64,000 nucleotides of DNA from Variovorax paradoxus (lineage in GTDB: Bacteria; Pseudomonadota; Gammaproteobacteria; Burkholderiales; Burkholderiaceae_C), in the NCBI RefSeq assembly GCF_030811855.1, contig NZ_JAUSRN010000006.1, positions 248,001-312,000 on the forward strand. The letters run 5' to 3'. The stretch's first letter is position 1. Each line of letters opens with the position of its first letter. Positions 54,473 through 64,000 of this stretch are shown one piece after another. Both the position numbers and the translations under genes were made by a program. Under the pieces are notes generated by a model. It was not told the origin of the DNA. It was given only the letters and a program-made list of their open reading frames with translations, and did not search any database.

Positions 54473-55264
54473 TCAGGCCTTTTCAGGCCGAAAGAATGCG
54501 TCGAAGAGACTGAGCACCGCCGGGAAATCGCGGGCGAAGTTCGCACGGTTCACGAAGTAAGCCTCGCAGGCCACGGCAAAGAACTCGCTGATCGACGTCG
54601 CGCCGTAGTCGTCGAGCCAGGGTGCTTCGGCGCCGAAGCGGTCGGCAAGGATTGTCTTCTCCCGAAAGTCTTCGTACGCCGGCTGCAGCACGGCCAGCCA
54701 GGCTGCGCGGGCTTCGCGTGCGCTGCGCTTGCCCGCAAAGCCGGGCGGCAGCGGCGGGCAGCCGTCGGCATCGCCGCCGCGCATGTCGATCTTGTGGGCG
54801 AACTCATGGATCACCACGTTGTAGCCGCCGCCTGCCGTGATGCTGCTCGCGAGCACGTCCTGCCAGCTCAGCATCACCGGTCCGCGGTCCATGGCCTCGC
54901 CAGCCACCACCTCGTCGTATTCGTGCACCACCTGTGCTTCGTCGACGACCTTGCGGCGCGCGACCACCTCGGACGGATGCACCACGATGCCAACGAAATC
55001 GTCGTACCAGTCGAGTCCGCCCGGGAGGTTCAGCACTGGCAGCACGGCCTGCGCGGCAATTGCCAACGCAACCTCGTCGGTGATGACGAAGCCCTGGGTG
55101 CCATGGAATTCCTTGTCGCGCAAAAATTCGGCTGCCAGGGTGCGCAGCCGTTGCTGCGCATCGAGAGGCAAAGCACCCAGAAAGGCATAGCGCTCGAGCG
55201 TGGCGCGCCACGCGACTTCGGGAATCGGGGGCAGGGCGCGCAGGCGGCGCAGCCACTTGAACAT
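54473..55264 (-). CDS. mtfA: MtfA-type zinc metallopeptidase
   Basis: This is a 263-residue cytosolic M90-family peptidase. The zinc motif HEFAHKID is near residue 153, with the third-ligand Glu in ISEFFAVACEAYF near 229. In enterobacteria MtfA binds Mlc and so affects PTS glucose genes; whether Mlc exists here is unknown. ATG 55264 is 8 bases after the lpxH stop, so the two are co-transcribed. Confidence 0.93.
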   Translation of the reverse strand: MFKWLRRLRALPPIPEVAWRATLERYAFLGALPLDAQQRLRTLAAEFLRDKEFHGTQGFVITDEVALAIAAQAVLPVLNLPGGLDWYDDFVGIVVHPSEVVARRKVVDEAQVVHEYDEVVAGEAMDRGPVMLSWQDVLASSITAGGGYNVVIHEFAHKIDMRGGDADGCPPLPPGFAGKRSAREARAAWLAVLQPAYEDFREKTILADRFGAEAPWLDDYGATSISEFFAVACEAYFVNRANFARDFPAVLSLFDAFFRPEKA

Positions 55265-55272
55265 GGGCGGCG

Positions 55273-56055
55273 CTAGCGCAGGTCGACGCGCTGCGCGCCG
55301 GCGGTGGAAAGGCAGAGCAGTTGCGCACGCGGCGGATGGGCCGCGGCGTCCCAGTCGCTCAGCACCACGCGCTTGAGTCCGTCTCTCAGGTCGTGGTCGG
55401 CGGGTCGATGCGTGTGGCCGTGCACCAGCGTGTGCGCGCGCGCTTGCTGGAGCCATTGGCGGGCGGCGTCGCCGTCCACGTCGGCCCAGCGCGCTGACGG
55501 ATCCCGCTTGCGGTCTTCGCTTTGCGCGCGCATGGAGCGCGCAAGCGCGCGGCGCTCGGCCAGCGGACGAGCCAGGAATGCCGCCTGCCATTCGGGCGTG
55601 CGCACCTGGGCGCGGAACTGGAGGTACTCGGTGTCGTCCAGGCAAAGAATGTCGCCGTGGCTCAGCAGCCAGCGTTCGCCATGCAGCACCAGCACCGTGG
55701 GGTCGTCCAAGAGCGTGAAGCCGCATTGGGCGGCGAGCGCCGGGCCGACGAGAAAGTCGCGGTTGCCATGCATGAAGTACACCGGCAGCCGTTCGGCCGT
55801 GCGGCGCAGCAGCTCGGCGCACTCGGCCTCGAAGCCGGGCAGGGCGGCCGCGTCGTCGCCCACCCACACCTCGAACAGGTCGCCGAGGATGATCAATGCA
55901 TCGGCCGGCGTGGTCTGCAAATAGCCGCGCCAGGCCTCGAAGGTGGCGGGCTCGCCGGCCTGCAGGTGCAGGTCGGAGATCAGGTCGACGGTGCGCCACG
56001 CGGGCGGGGCGAGCAGCTCCTTGAAAGCCGCAGGTGCCGCCACGTCCGAGCCCAT
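55273..56055 (-). CDS. lpxH: UDP-2,3-diacylglucosamine diphosphatase LpxH
   Basis: LpxH hydrolyses UDP-diacylglucosamine to lipid X in lipid A synthesis, at the inner membrane face. It is a 260-residue calcineurin-like phosphoesterase with metal motifs SDLHL (27-31), GDLFEVWVGDD (58-68) and HGNRD (95-99), plus later HGHTH. It follows ppiB by 13 bases. Confidence 0.95.
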   Translation of the reverse strand: MGSDVAAPAAFKELLAPPAWRTVDLISDLHLQAGEPATFEAWRGYLQTTPADALIILGDLFEVWVGDDAAALPGFEAECAELLRRTAERLPVYFMHGNRDFLVGPALAAQCGFTLLDDPTVLVLHGERWLLSHGDILCLDDTEYLQFRAQVRTPEWQAAFLARPLAERRALARSMRAQSEDRKRDPSARWADVDGDAARQWLQQARAHTLVHGHTHRPADHDLRDGLKRVVLSDWDAAAHPPRAQLLCLSTAGAQRVDLR

Positions 56056-56068
56056 GCCGCGCCTGTCC

Positions 56069-56581
56069 TTATTCGGAGACGACCACGGCCTTTTCGATCA
56101 CGACGTCTTCGAGCGGCACGTCGTCGTGGAAACCCTTGCGGCCCGTCTTCACGGCCTTGATCTTGTCGACCACGTCGGTGCCGCCGGTGACCTTGCCGAA
56201 CACCGCGTAGCCCCAGCCCTGGGCCGAGGGAGCGGTGTGGTTCAGGAAGCCGTTGTCAGCCACGTTGATGAAGAACTGGGCGGTGGCCGAGTGCGGTGCG
56301 CTCGTGCGGGCCATGGCAACGGTGTAGTTGTCGTTCTTGAGGCCGTTGTTGGCTTCGTTCTCGATCTCGGCGCCGGTGGGCTTTTGCTTCATGCCGGGCT
56401 CGAAGCCGCCGCCTTGCACCATGAAGCCGGGGATCACGCGGTGGAACACCGTGTTGTCGTAGTGACCGTTCTTCACATAGTTGACGAAGTTCTCGGCCGA
56501 CTTCGGCGCCTTGGCGGCGTCGAGTTCGAGCGTGATCACGCCGTAGTTCTTGATGTGGAGTTCGACTTTGGGGTTGCTCAT
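56069..56581 (-). CDS. ppiB: Cyclophilin-type peptidyl-prolyl isomerase (cytosolic, PpiB-like)
   Basis: This is a 170-residue cyclophilin with no signal peptide. Motifs are [15 protein letters not shown] (Arg and Phe of the active site), QFFINVADN and [10 protein letters not shown]. It catalyses cis-trans proline isomerisation during folding. It lies 30 bases after the related periplasmic copy, and upstream of lpxH in the same unit. Confidence 0.94.
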   Translation of the reverse strand: MSNPKVELHIKNYGVITLELDAAKAPKSAENFVNYVKNGHYDNTVFHRVIPGFMVQGGGFEPGMKQKPTGAEIENEANNGLKNDNYTVAMARTSAPHSATAQFFINVADNGFLNHTAPSAQGWGYAVFGKVTGGTDVVDKIKAVKTGRKGFHDDVPLEDVVIEKAVVVSE

Positions 56582-56611
56582 GAGGGAGTCCTTCTTTCGG
56601 ATGTTCGGAAA

Positions 56612-57208
56612 CTACTTCGCCAGTGTGGCGGACTTGATGATGATGGCCTCGAGCGGCACGTTCTGCATGCCGCCCTTGTTACCGGTTTGAACAGCACGGA
56701 TCTTGTCGACCACTTCGGTGCCGCCCACGACACGGCCGAACACGGTGTAGCCGTAGCCGTCGGGATTGGGTGCGTTGAGCGAGTCGTTGTTCTTCACGTT
56801 GATGAAGAACTGCGAGGTGGCCGAGTTCGGGTTGCCGGTGCGGGCCATTGCGATCGTGTACCTGTCGTTCTTGAGGCCGTTGCTGGCTTCGAGGGCAATG
56901 GGCGCGCGGGTCGGCTTTTGCTGCATTTCTGGCGTGAAGCCACCGCCCTGGATCATGAAGCCGTCGATCACGCGGTGGAACACGGTGCCGTCGTAGTGCT
57001 TGTCCTTGACGTACTGCAGAAAATTCTCGACCGTCTTGGGCGCCTTCGCCTGGTCGAGTTCGATCAGGATGTCGCCGGCCGAGGTGTCGAGCTTCACGCG
57101 CGGTCCGGCCTCTGCGTGCGCGGCGCCGGCGAAGGCAAGGGCGGAGGCCAGCACCAGCGCAGCGCGGCGGCTGAATCGGGCGGTCTGGGAAAGGACTTGT
57201 GTCGTCAA
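56612..57208 (-). CDS. ppiA: Cyclophilin-type peptidyl-prolyl isomerase (periplasmic, PpiA-like)
   Basis: This is a 198-residue cyclophilin with an N-terminal signal peptide (RRAALVLASALAFAGAAHA, cleavage near 32). Motifs are FHRVIDGFMIQGGGF, QFFINVKNN and YTVFGRVVGG. TTG 57208 is chosen because GGAG lies 6 bases upstream and the signal peptide starts correctly; TTG 57256 would give a non-signal-like extension. It is paired with the cytosolic copy. Confidence 0.9.
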   Translation of the reverse strand: MTTQVLSQTARFSRRAALVLASALAFAGAAHAEAGPRVKLDTSAGDILIELDQAKAPKTVENFLQYVKDKHYDGTVFHRVIDGFMIQGGGFTPEMQQKPTRAPIALEASNGLKNDRYTIAMARTGNPNSATSQFFINVKNNDSLNAPNPDGYGYTVFGRVVGGTEVVDKIRAVQTGNKGGMQNVPLEAIIIKSATLAK

Positions 57209-57296
57209 GGAAAGCTCCGTGTGCGAATGATGTGGGGCGCCGGCCGGGCAATGCAAGCCGCCAGGACGGCAATGCGCCGCGGACGGCTGCTTGCGG

Positions 57297-57887
57297 CTAC
57301 TTGCTTGCGCGGCCGACCGGCTTGCGAACGTCCGGCGGTGCTGCCGGCAGGGCCGCGGCGTCCGCTTCGGTCTTGGGAGTGAAGATCTGGCGGATCAGCG
57401 AGAGCTTGGGCCCGACGCTGGCATTGGTGCTGGCGAACTGCTGCGCCCGCACATATTCCTGGGCCGCGAGGCGGGCATACACGTCGCCCAGGTTCTCGTG
57501 CGCGGTGGCGTAGTTGGGGTTGAGCTTGAGCGCCTGTTCGAGTGCCGCGCGTGCCTGGTCGAACTTGCTTTGCGATGCATAGAGCGCGGCCAGGTTGTTG
57601 TAGGGCTCAGGCAATTCCGGAAAGTCTTGCGTGAGCTGCGTGAACGCGGCAATGGCTTCGTTCTGCTTTTTCTGCTCGGTGAGGATCACGCCGCGCAGAA
57701 AGCGCATCTGCGGATCGCGCGGCTTGCCGGCGATGTAGGCATCGGCCTTGGCGAGCGCCTCGTTCGACTTGCCCTGGCGCAGCAAAGTGTTCACGTCGTC
57801 GTAGTCGTTGGCGTACGCAGCGGAACCCCACAGGCTAAAGAGCAGAGCAAAGGCAAGGGAGAGTTTGGTGAATGCGACGTGCTTCAT
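57297..57887 (-). CDS. TPR-repeat periplasmic protein
   Basis: This is a 196-residue protein with a signal peptide (about 1-26, ending AAYA) followed by about three tetratricopeptide repeats (33-150; for example RQGKSNEALAKADAYIAG and YNNLAALYASQSKFDQARAALEQAL). It probably binds another envelope protein. ATG 57887 starts the signal peptide; the longer in-frame start adds 18 non-signal residues. It is divergent from cysS. Confidence 0.88.
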   Translation of the reverse strand: MKHVAFTKLSLAFALLFSLWGSAAYANDYDDVNTLLRQGKSNEALAKADAYIAGKPRDPQMRFLRGVILTEQKKQNEAIAAFTQLTQDFPELPEPYNNLAALYASQSKFDQARAALEQALKLNPNYATAHENLGDVYARLAAQEYVRAQQFASTNASVGPKLSLIRQIFTPKTEADAAALPAAPPDVRKPVGRASK

Positions 57888-58079
57888 GAAGCCTCGGCAG
57901 AATTGGGGAAATGCGGGCCTCGAAAACACCCGAAAGGACACGGCGGTAGCCGTTTATACTGCGTTGCATTGTAGCCGAGGGGCCATGTCCAACCTCTCGC
58001 AGCTACTGTCCCGTCACCCCTGAAATACACCGTCGTTCGCCCGTGCCGCACGTGCGCGAAGCGACGTTTTCCGAGCCTC

Positions 58080-59456
58080 ATGAGTCTGCGCATCTACAAC
58101 ACGCTCTCGCGTGAACTGGAGGAATTCTCCCCATTGCAAGCCGGCAAGGTGCGCATGTACGTTTGCGGCATGACGGTGTACGACCTCTGCCACCTGGGCC
58201 ACGCCCGCTCCATGATTGCGTTCGACCTCGTGCAGCGCTGGCTCAAGGCCAGCGGGTACGGTGTGACCTACGTGCGCAACATCACCGACATCGACGACAA
58301 GATCATCCGACGCGCGGTGGAGAACGGCGAAACGATCCGCTCGCTCACCGACCGCATGATCGATGCGCTGCACGAAGACGCCGACGCGCTCGGCATCGAG
58401 CGGCCCACGCACGAACCCCGTGCCACCGATTACATCCCGCAGATGCTGTCGATGATCGGCACCCTCGAGAAGAAGGGGCTAGCCTACCGCGCAGACAACG
58501 GCGACGTGAACTACGCGATTCGCAAGTTCCCGGGCTACGGCAAGCTCAGCGGCAAGTCGATCGACGAACTGCACGCCGGCGAACGCGTTGCCGTGCTCGA
58601 CGACAAGGACGACCCGCTCGACCCCGTGCTCTGGAAGAGTGCCAAGGCCAGCGAGCCCGATGAAGTGAAGTGGGCCAGCGAGTTCGGCCCGGGCCGCCCC
58701 GGCTGGCACATCGAGTGCTCGGCAATGGCTTGCGAACTGCTCGGCGAAACGCTCGACATCCACGGCGGCGGTGAAGACCTGCAGTTCCCGCATCACGAGA
58801 ACGAAATTGCGCAGAGTGAAGGCGCCACCGGCAAACCGCTTTCCAACTACTGGATGCACAACGGCTTCATCGTGACCGACAACGAGAAGATGTCCAAGAG
58901 CCTGGGCAACTTCTTCTTGATTCGCGATGTGCTCAAGAAATATGACGCCGAGACCATTCGCTTCTTTGTGGTGCGGGCGCACTATCGCCGTCCGCTCAAC
59001 TACAGCGACGTGCACCTGGACGACGCCCGCAATTCGCTCAAGCGGCTCTATACGGCGCTCGACCTGGTCGCGCCTGAAGCTGTAGCCATCGACTGGGCTG
59101 ACCCGTACGCGGCGCGCTTCAAGGCCGCCATGGACGAAGACTTTGCAACGCCCGAAGCCGTCGCGGTGCTGTTCGATCTGGCGGGCGAGGTGAACCGCAC
59201 GCAATCGCCGGCACAGGCCGGGCTGCTGAAGGCGTTGGGCGGCTGCCTGAATATTCTGCAGAGTGATCCGAAGGCTTTCCTGCGCGCAGGCGCCACGTTG
59301 GACGAAGCCACCATCCAGGCGCAGATCGACGCGCGCGCGGCGGCCAAGGCCGCAAAGAACTTTGCCGAGGCTGACCGCATCCGCAATGATCTTCTGGCGC
59401 AGGGCATCGTGCTCAAGGATTCGCCCACTGGCACCACCTGGGCCGCCGCGCAGTGA
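58080..59456 (+). CDS. cysS: Cysteinyl-tRNA synthetase
   Basis: This is a 458-residue class I synthetase. The zinc/HIGH-like motif CHLGHA is at residues 37-42, KMSKS near 270, and the zinc Cys/His set in [10 protein letters not shown] and HHENE. It charges tRNA(Cys). ATG 58080; a TATACT element lies at 57955-57960. Its stop overlaps the next gene by GTGA. Confidence 0.97.
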   Translation: MSLRIYNTLSRELEEFSPLQAGKVRMYVCGMTVYDLCHLGHARSMIAFDLVQRWLKASGYGVTYVRNITDIDDKIIRRAVENGETIRSLTDRMIDALHEDADALGIERPTHEPRATDYIPQMLSMIGTLEKKGLAYRADNGDVNYAIRKFPGYGKLSGKSIDELHAGERVAVLDDKDDPLDPVLWKSAKASEPDEVKWASEFGPGRPGWHIECSAMACELLGETLDIHGGGEDLQFPHHENEIAQSEGATGKPLSNYWMHNGFIVTDNEKMSKSLGNFFLIRDVLKKYDAETIRFFVVRAHYRRPLNYSDVHLDDARNSLKRLYTALDLVAPEAVAIDWADPYAARFKAAMDEDFATPEAVAVLFDLAGEVNRTQSPAQAGLLKALGGCLNILQSDPKAFLRAGATLDEATIQAQIDARAAAKAAKNFAEADRIRNDLLAQGIVLKDSPTGTTWAAAQ

Positions 59457-60124
59457 ACGGAACCACCAACCCCATGCCCGCTTCGAAGAATCCGGTGGTC
59501 CAGATCTACACGCCGGACTATTGGGAAGACGCCTGCAAGCACCTGTCCAAGAAAGACCGGGTGATGAAGCGGCTGATCCCGAAATTCGGCGATGCCTGCC
59601 TCGAATCGCGCGGCGATGCATTCACCACGCTCGCGCGAAGCATCGTGGGCCAGCAGATTTCCGTTAAAGCCGCGCAAACGGTCTGGGACAAATTTGCGGT
59701 GTTGCCGCGAAAGCTGACACCGGCCAACGTGCTCAAGCTCAAGGTCGACGACATGCGCGCGGCCGGGCTCTCGGCCCGCAAGGTCGAATACCTGGTCGAC
59801 TTGGCCATCCATTTCGATTCCGGTGCGGTGCACGTCGACGCCTGGAAGGACATGGCCGATGAACTCATCATCGACGAGCTGGTCGCTATTCGAGGCATCG
59901 GACGCTGGACGGCGGAAATGTTCCTCATCTTCCACCTGATGCGTCCCAACGTGCTGCCCGTCGACGACCTCGGCCTGCTCAACGGCATCAGCGTCAATTA
60001 TTTTTCGGGCGATCCGGTGAGCCGCAGCGATGCCCGCGACGTTGCCGTGGCCTGGGCGCCGTATTGCAGCGTGGCGACTTGGTATATTTGGCGATCGCTC
60101 GACCCGGTACCGGTCGCATACTGA
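59453..60124 (+). CDS. DNA-3-methyladenine glycosylase II-like (HhH-GPD)
   Basis: This is a 223-residue base-excision enzyme of the AlkA/HhH-GPD family, removing alkylated purines. The helix-hairpin-helix is [12 protein letters not shown] and the catalytic Asp is in [10 protein letters not shown]. It lacks an iron-sulphur Cys loop. The start is GTG 59453, overlapping the cysS stop; ATG 59474 is possible. It sits between cysS and accA. Confidence 0.9.
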   Translation: MNGTTNPMPASKNPVVQIYTPDYWEDACKHLSKKDRVMKRLIPKFGDACLESRGDAFTTLARSIVGQQISVKAAQTVWDKFAVLPRKLTPANVLKLKVDDMRAAGLSARKVEYLVDLAIHFDSGAVHVDAWKDMADELIIDELVAIRGIGRWTAEMFLIFHLMRPNVLPVDDLGLLNGISVNYFSGDPVSRSDARDVAVAWAPYCSVATWYIWRSLDPVPVAY

Positions 60125-60140
60125 ACAACAGGAGAAGACG

Positions 60141-61121
60141 TTGGCGAAACGAACCTTCCTCGACTTCGAGCAGCCCATTGCTGAACTCGAATCCAAGATC
60201 GAAGAACTGCGCTATGTACAGACCGAATCGGCGGTCGACATCTCGGAGGAAATCGACCAGCTCGGCAAGAAAAGCCAGCAGCTCACCAAAGACATTTATA
60301 GCGACCTGACGCCCTGGCAGATCACCAAGATCGCCCGGCATCCGGAACGCCCCTACACGCTCGACTACGTCAACGAGATCTTCACCGACTTCGTCGAACT
60401 GCACGGCGACCGGCACTTTGCCGACGACCTCTCCATTGTGGGCGGCCTCGCACGCTTCAACGGCACGCCCTGCATGGTGCTGGGCCACCAGAAGGGCCGC
60501 GACACCCGGGAGCGCACCGCGCGCAACTTCGGCATGAGCAAGCCCGAGGGCTACCGCAAGGCCCTGCGCCTCATGAAGACGGCCGAAAAGTTCAAGCTGC
60601 CGGTCTTCACCTTCGTCGACACACCGGGCGCTTACCCGGGCATCGATGCCGAAGAGCGCGGCCAGTCCGAAGCCATCGGCCGCAACATCTTCGAGATGGC
60701 GCAGCTCGAGGTGCCGATCATCGTCACCATCATCGGCGAGGGCGGCTCCGGCGGCGCGCTGGCCATCTCGGTTGGCGACCAGCTCGTAATGCTGCAGTAC
60801 TCCATCTACTCGGTCATCAGCCCTGAAGGATGCGCTTCCATTCTCTGGAAGACCAGCGACAAGGCGCAGGAAGCGGCCGATGCCCTCGGCATCACGGCGC
60901 ACCGCCTCAAGGCGCTGGGCCTGGTCGACAAGATCGTCAATGAGCCGGTTGGCGGCGCGCACCGAGACCATCGCCAGATGGCCGCTTTCCTCAAGCGGGC
61001 GCTCAACGATGCCTTCCGCCAGGTCAGCGACCTGAAGCCGAAGGAACTGCTCGATCGCCGCTACGAGCGCCTGCAGAGCTACGGCCGGTTCAACGACACC
61101 AAGGCCGACACCGGCAGATAA
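60141..61121 (+). CDS. accA: Acetyl-CoA carboxylase carboxyltransferase alpha subunit
   Basis: This is a 326-residue subunit of the carboxyltransferase that makes malonyl-CoA with AccD. The N-terminal coiled helices ([15 protein letters not shown]) and the crotonase-fold [12 protein letters not shown] loop are intact. The start is TTG 60141 with AGGAG 6 bases upstream; it matches the family N-terminus ([13 protein letters not shown]). The longer in-frame start belongs to the glycosylase 3' end. Confidence 0.95.
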   Translation: MAKRTFLDFEQPIAELESKIEELRYVQTESAVDISEEIDQLGKKSQQLTKDIYSDLTPWQITKIARHPERPYTLDYVNEIFTDFVELHGDRHFADDLSIVGGLARFNGTPCMVLGHQKGRDTRERTARNFGMSKPEGYRKALRLMKTAEKFKLPVFTFVDTPGAYPGIDAEERGQSEAIGRNIFEMAQLEVPIIVTIIGEGGSGGALAISVGDQLVMLQYSIYSVISPEGCASILWKTSDKAQEAADALGITAHRLKALGLVDKIVNEPVGGAHRDHRQMAAFLKRALNDAFRQVSDLKPKELLDRRYERLQSYGRFNDTKADTGR

Positions 61122-61132
61122 GCAAGCGCCCC

Positions 61133-62110
61133 ATGAACGAAGCCTTCGAACGCGCGATGGCCGCGTTCGAGCCGGCGCATCTGCCGCTGGCGGTGGGCTT
61201 CAGCGGCGGTGCGGATTCCACGGCCTTGCTGGCCGCGTGCGCATCCGTCTGGCCGGGACAAGTGGTGGCCTTTCACGTTCACCACGGGCTGCAGGCAGCG
61301 GCTGACGATTTCGAACGGCATTGCGCCACCGTGTGCGAGCGCCTCGGCGTGCCGCTGCACGTGCATCGCGTCGATGCCCGCCATGCACAGGGCGACAGCC
61401 CTGAAGATGCGGCCCGGCGCGCTCGCTACGAAGCCTTTGCCACGATGGCCCGCACGGGCGAACCTGCCGGCGCTATTAAATCCATAGCCTTGGGGCATCA
61501 TGCCGACGACCAGGTCGAAACGCTCTTGCTGGCTTTGTCCAGGGGCGCCGGGCTCCCGGGCCTGGCCTCGATGCCCGAGCATGCGCAACGCCACGGGCTG
61601 GACATCTATCGGCCGTTGCTGGCTGTGCCCGGCGCCGATATTCGCGCCTGGTTGAAAGACCTCGATCTGCCCTGGATCGAGGACCCGACCAACGAAAACG
61701 AGCGCTACACACGCAACCGGATCCGCGCCGTGCTTCTGCCTGCGCTCGAGCGCACTTTTCCGCAGTTCCGCGCCACCTTTGCCCGCAGCATCGGCCATGC
61801 CGCACAGGCCCAGGAACTGCTGAGCGAGCTGGCAGGGCAAGACTTGGCCGGGGTGGGAAACCCACCCCGCATCGCCGAACTGCAGGCGCTTTCACGCGCG
61901 CGCCAGGCCAACGTGCTGCGGCATTGGCTCATGCAGGCGCACGGCTGCGCGCCCAGTGCGGCGCAGCTGGAACAACTGCTGGATCAGGTTCGCGCCTGTA
62001 CCACCCGAGGCCACCGCATCCACCTGAAGGTGGCCCGCGGTTTCGTCGAGCGGAGGGGCGATTTTCTGCATTGGTACAATTCCGGGCCCTCGCCCAAGGC
62101 TTCGCGCTGA
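61133..62110 (+). CDS. tilS: tRNA(Ile)-lysidine synthase
   Basis: TilS makes lysidine at C34 of tRNA(Ile2), changing its decoding to AUA. It is 325 residues long with the PP-loop ATP motif SGGADS (24-29) and the HHADDQVETLL segment near 122. It is shorter than the E. coli enzyme and has no long C-terminal domain, as in many betaproteobacteria. It lies 11 bases after accA. Confidence 0.94.
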   Translation: MNEAFERAMAAFEPAHLPLAVGFSGGADSTALLAACASVWPGQVVAFHVHHGLQAAADDFERHCATVCERLGVPLHVHRVDARHAQGDSPEDAARRARYEAFATMARTGEPAGAIKSIALGHHADDQVETLLLALSRGAGLPGLASMPEHAQRHGLDIYRPLLAVPGADIRAWLKDLDLPWIEDPTNENERYTRNRIRAVLLPALERTFPQFRATFARSIGHAAQAQELLSELAGQDLAGVGNPPRIAELQALSRARQANVLRHWLMQAHGCAPSAAQLEQLLDQVRACTTRGHRIHLKVARGFVERRGDFLHWYNSGPSPKASR

Positions 62111-62177
62111 CGGCTCGCAGGGCGCCGCGCTCGCACTCCGGGGTGGAGCGGCCCTTTCCTTTTCTCTGAATTCACCC

Positions 62178-63446
62178 ATGGCATTGATCGTTCACAAATA
62201 CGGCGGTACGTCGATGGGCTCGACCGAGCGCATCAAGAATGTTGCCAAGCGCGTCGCCAAATGGGCACGCGCCGGCCACCAGATGATCGTGGTCCCGAGC
62301 GCCATGAGCGGCGAAACCAATCGCCTGCTTGGCCTGGCCAAGGAGCTGGCGCCCAGCAAACCGAGCGAGGCCCATGGGCGCGAACTCGACATGCTCGCCT
62401 CGACGGGCGAACAGGCTTCGTCGGCGCTGCTGGCCATTGCCCTGCAGGCCGAAGGCATGGAAGCCGTGAGCTACGCGGGCTGGCAGGTTTCGGTGCGCAC
62501 CGACAACTCCTACACCAAAGCCCGCATCGAGAGCATCGACGACGAGCGCGTGCGCGCTGACCTCGACGCCGGCAAGGTCGTCGTCATCACCGGCTTCCAG
62601 GGCGTGGACGAAGACGGCAACATCACCACGCTGGGCCGTGGCGGCAGCGACACCTCCGCCGTGGCCATTGCGGCAGCCATGAAGGCACACGAATGCCTCA
62701 TCTACACCGACGTGGACGGCGTCTACACCACCGACCCGCGCGTGGAGCCCGATGCGCGCCGCCTCTCGACCGTGAGCTTCGAAGAGATGCTCGAGATGGC
62801 GAGCCTGGGCTCCAAGGTGCTGCAAATCCGCTCGGTCGAATTTGCCGGCAAGTACAAGGTGCCACTGCGCGTGCTTTCGAGCTTCACGCCGTGGGACATC
62901 GACATCAATGAAGAGGCCAAGTCCGGCACGCTGATCACTTTCGAGGAAGACGAAAACATGGAACAAGCCGTTGTATCCGGCATCGCTTTCAACCGCGACG
63001 AGGCCAAGATCTCGGTGCTCGGCGTGCCCGACAAGCCAGGCATCGCGTATCACATCCTCGGCGCCGTGGCGGACGCCAACATCGAGGTCGACGTGATCAT
63101 CCAGAACCTCAGCAAGGACGGCCGTACCGACTTCAGCTTTACCGTGCATCGCAACGAGTATGCGAAGACGGTCGACCTGCTGCAGACCAAGGTCATGCCC
63201 TCGCTGAACGCGACCGAAATCGTGGGCGACACCAAGATCTGCAAGGTCAGCATCGTCGGCATCGGCATGCGCAGCCACGTCGGCGTGGCCAGCAAGATGT
63301 TCCGCGTGCTGAGCGAAGAGGGCATCAACATCCAGATGATTTCGACCAGCGAAATCAAGACCTCGGTCGTGATCGACGAAAAATATATGGAATTGGCCGT
63401 GCGCGCGCTGCACAAAGCCTTCGATCTGGATCAACCTGCCGCCTGA
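62178..63446 (+). CDS. lysC: Aspartate kinase
   Basis: This is the first step of the aspartate family (Lys, Thr, Met). It is 422 residues long. The kinase domain starts with HKYGGTSMGS (6-15), and the ligand segment GFQGVDEDGNITTLGRGGSDTSA is present. Two C-terminal ACT domains (about 265-420) mediate feedback, probably by Lys plus Thr. ATG 62178; no Lys riboswitch is seen in the 67-base leader. Confidence 0.96.
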   Translation: MALIVHKYGGTSMGSTERIKNVAKRVAKWARAGHQMIVVPSAMSGETNRLLGLAKELAPSKPSEAHGRELDMLASTGEQASSALLAIALQAEGMEAVSYAGWQVSVRTDNSYTKARIESIDDERVRADLDAGKVVVITGFQGVDEDGNITTLGRGGSDTSAVAIAAAMKAHECLIYTDVDGVYTTDPRVEPDARRLSTVSFEEMLEMASLGSKVLQIRSVEFAGKYKVPLRVLSSFTPWDIDINEEAKSGTLITFEEDENMEQAVVSGIAFNRDEAKISVLGVPDKPGIAYHILGAVADANIEVDVIIQNLSKDGRTDFSFTVHRNEYAKTVDLLQTKVMPSLNATEIVGDTKICKVSIVGIGMRSHVGVASKMFRVLSEEGINIQMISTSEIKTSVVIDEKYMELAVRALHKAFDLDQPAA

Positions 63447-63452
63447 CGGTGG

Positions 63453-63458
63453 CATAAT
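63453..63458 (+). promoter_or_regulatory. -10 element of tRNA-Ser
   Basis: CATAAT ends 14 bases before the tRNA 5' end and only 7 bases after the lysC stop, so the tRNA has its own promoter. No clear -35 is seen within the end of lysC. Confidence 0.5.
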
Positions 63459-63472
63459 CTCGGCTTCTTTCA

Positions 63473-63565
63473 GGAACTGTGACCGAGTGGCCGAAGGTGC
63501 TCCCCTGCTAAGGGAGTATGGGGTGTAGAGCCTCATCGAGGGTTCGAATCCCTCCGGTTCCGCCA
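63473..63565 (+). tRNA. tRNA-Ser(GCU)
   Basis: This is a 93-base class II tRNA. The acceptor stem GGAACTG pairs with CGGTTCC and the 3' CCA is encoded. The anticodon stem CTCCC/GGGAG holds the loop CTGCTAA, anticodon GCT, reading AGC and AGU. A long variable arm and TTCGAATC T-loop are present. Confidence 0.97.
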
Positions 63566-63575
63566 GCTAGCAAGT

Positions 63576-63602
63576 AAAAACGGCCCTTCACGGGCCGTTT
63601 TT
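63576..63602 (+). terminator. Rho-independent terminator of tRNA-Ser
   Basis: AAAAACGGCCC and GGGCCGTTTTT form an 11-bp stem with a 5-nt loop, 10 bases after the CCA end. A second small stem (CCCTTGC/GCAAGGG, 63613-63629) follows before the facing kinase gene. Confidence 0.9.
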
Positions 63603-63646
63603 CATTTGTCCTCCCTTGCCGCGCAAGGGAATCCAAAGGCTTCTTT

Positions 63647-64000
63647 TTACAGGGCATCGAGCGCCAGCTCCTCCGGTGCGGGAAGTGCGCAAGGGCGCTG
63701 GCAGCATCCTGGGGACGCTGGCAGAACGAACCTGAACGTGCAGCCCGACCCCTCGGCGCTTTCAAGCACCACCCGTCCGCCATGGCGAGCGGCAACTGTC
63801 TTGACGAACGTCAGTCCCAGCCCGGCACCATGGGCTCGGCTGCGCGCGCTTCCGCCTCTGTCAAAAGGCTCGAAAATTGCCGCCTGCTTGTCCTTGCCGA
63901 TGCCCGGCCCCTGGTCCTGGATGCGGATGGCGCAGCCGTCCTGGTGCTGCTCGACGGCGCAGATGATCGTCGAATGCGGCGGCGAATGTTCGATTGCATT
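63647..64000 (-). CDS. Sensor histidine kinase, C-terminal ATPase part (5' truncated at window edge)
   Basis: The frame is open to the window end and stops at TAA 63649-63647. The 117 residues are a HATPase domain: N box NAIEHSP, G1 box DQGPGIG, F box FEPFDRG and G2 box GAGLGLTFV, in order. The tail (about 25 residues, Cys/Pro-rich) is unusual. The sensor and dimerisation parts, and any response regulator, lie outside. Confidence 0.9.
   Translation of the reverse strand, partial: NAIEHSPPHSTIICAVEQHQDGCAIRIQDQGPGIGKDKQAAIFEPFDRGGSARSRAHGAGLGLTFVKTVAARHGGRVVLESAEGSGCTFRFVLPASPGCCQRPCALPAPEELALDAL

Noticed and set aside
57985..58023. 13-codon frame before cysS as a cysteine leader peptide
   Set aside because: It has no Cys codon and no good ribosome site.
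63508..63795. Minus-strand frame with GGTGGIRTLDE
   Set aside because: It is the antisense of tRNA-Ser and its terminator, a common false protein.
1..64000. CRISPR arrays, insertion sequences and prophage genes
   Set aside because: No regularly spaced repeats, transposase or integrase motifs were seen on either strand.

Overview
The window looks like a chromosomal segment of a high-GC betaproteobacterium of the Comamonadaceae (Burkholderiales), most like Variovorax. This rests on gene content and order (tolQRA joined to ribDC-ribBX-ribH-nusB, glyA-nrdR, cysS-alkA-accA-tilS-lysC, a pilVWXY1E cluster) and strong GC bias at third codon positions. No 16S rRNA is present, so the genus is an inference.

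Layout. 1-834: the 3' part of a MocR-type regulator. 1104-8753: a foreign-looking block, AT-richer between about 2940 and 4480. It holds an orphan VirD4/TraG coupling protein, an unknown membrane protein, a small HTH-like protein and a 1087-residue zeta-toxin protein with an XVIPCD-like C-terminus, then an unknown gene. 8894-11677: trmB, gluQ and a FAD oxidoreductase. 11763-15661: a LysR regulator divergent from pirin-doxX-flavodoxin-pirin. 15698-20063: trhO and dnaE. 20125-26573: a giant SF1 helicase/nuclease overlapping an M48-type metallopeptidase. 26626-36283: one long minus-strand array from ribD through riboflavin genes, nusB, an aminotransferase, ybgC and tolQRA to a second FtsI-like transpeptidase. 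36448-43609: type IV minor pilins and PilY1. 43644-46387: nrdR and glyA, the latter behind a ZTP riboswitch, then a lytic transglycosylase. 46388-46982: a gene-free stretch with a likely small RNA. 46983-57887: DUF748, DUF349, GYD, mtfA, lpxH, two cyclophilins and a TPR protein. 58080-64000: cysS, a DNA glycosylase, accA, tilS, lysC, tRNA-Ser(GCU) and the end of a sensor kinase.

How the genes work together. The riboflavin enzymes form one transcription unit in which most neighbours overlap by 1-4 nt, running on into the Tol motor genes. The pilus genes form a second overlapping unit. The most novel region is the coupling-protein/zeta-effector/HTH-partner block: it has the components expected of a T4SS-delivered antibacterial toxin with a self-protection gene, but no T4SS channel genes are present here. 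Second is the helicase-nuclease/metallopeptidase pair, which could act in phage defence or in repair of protein-blocked DNA. Third are the RNA elements: a clear ZTP riboswitch and an unassigned structured RNA.
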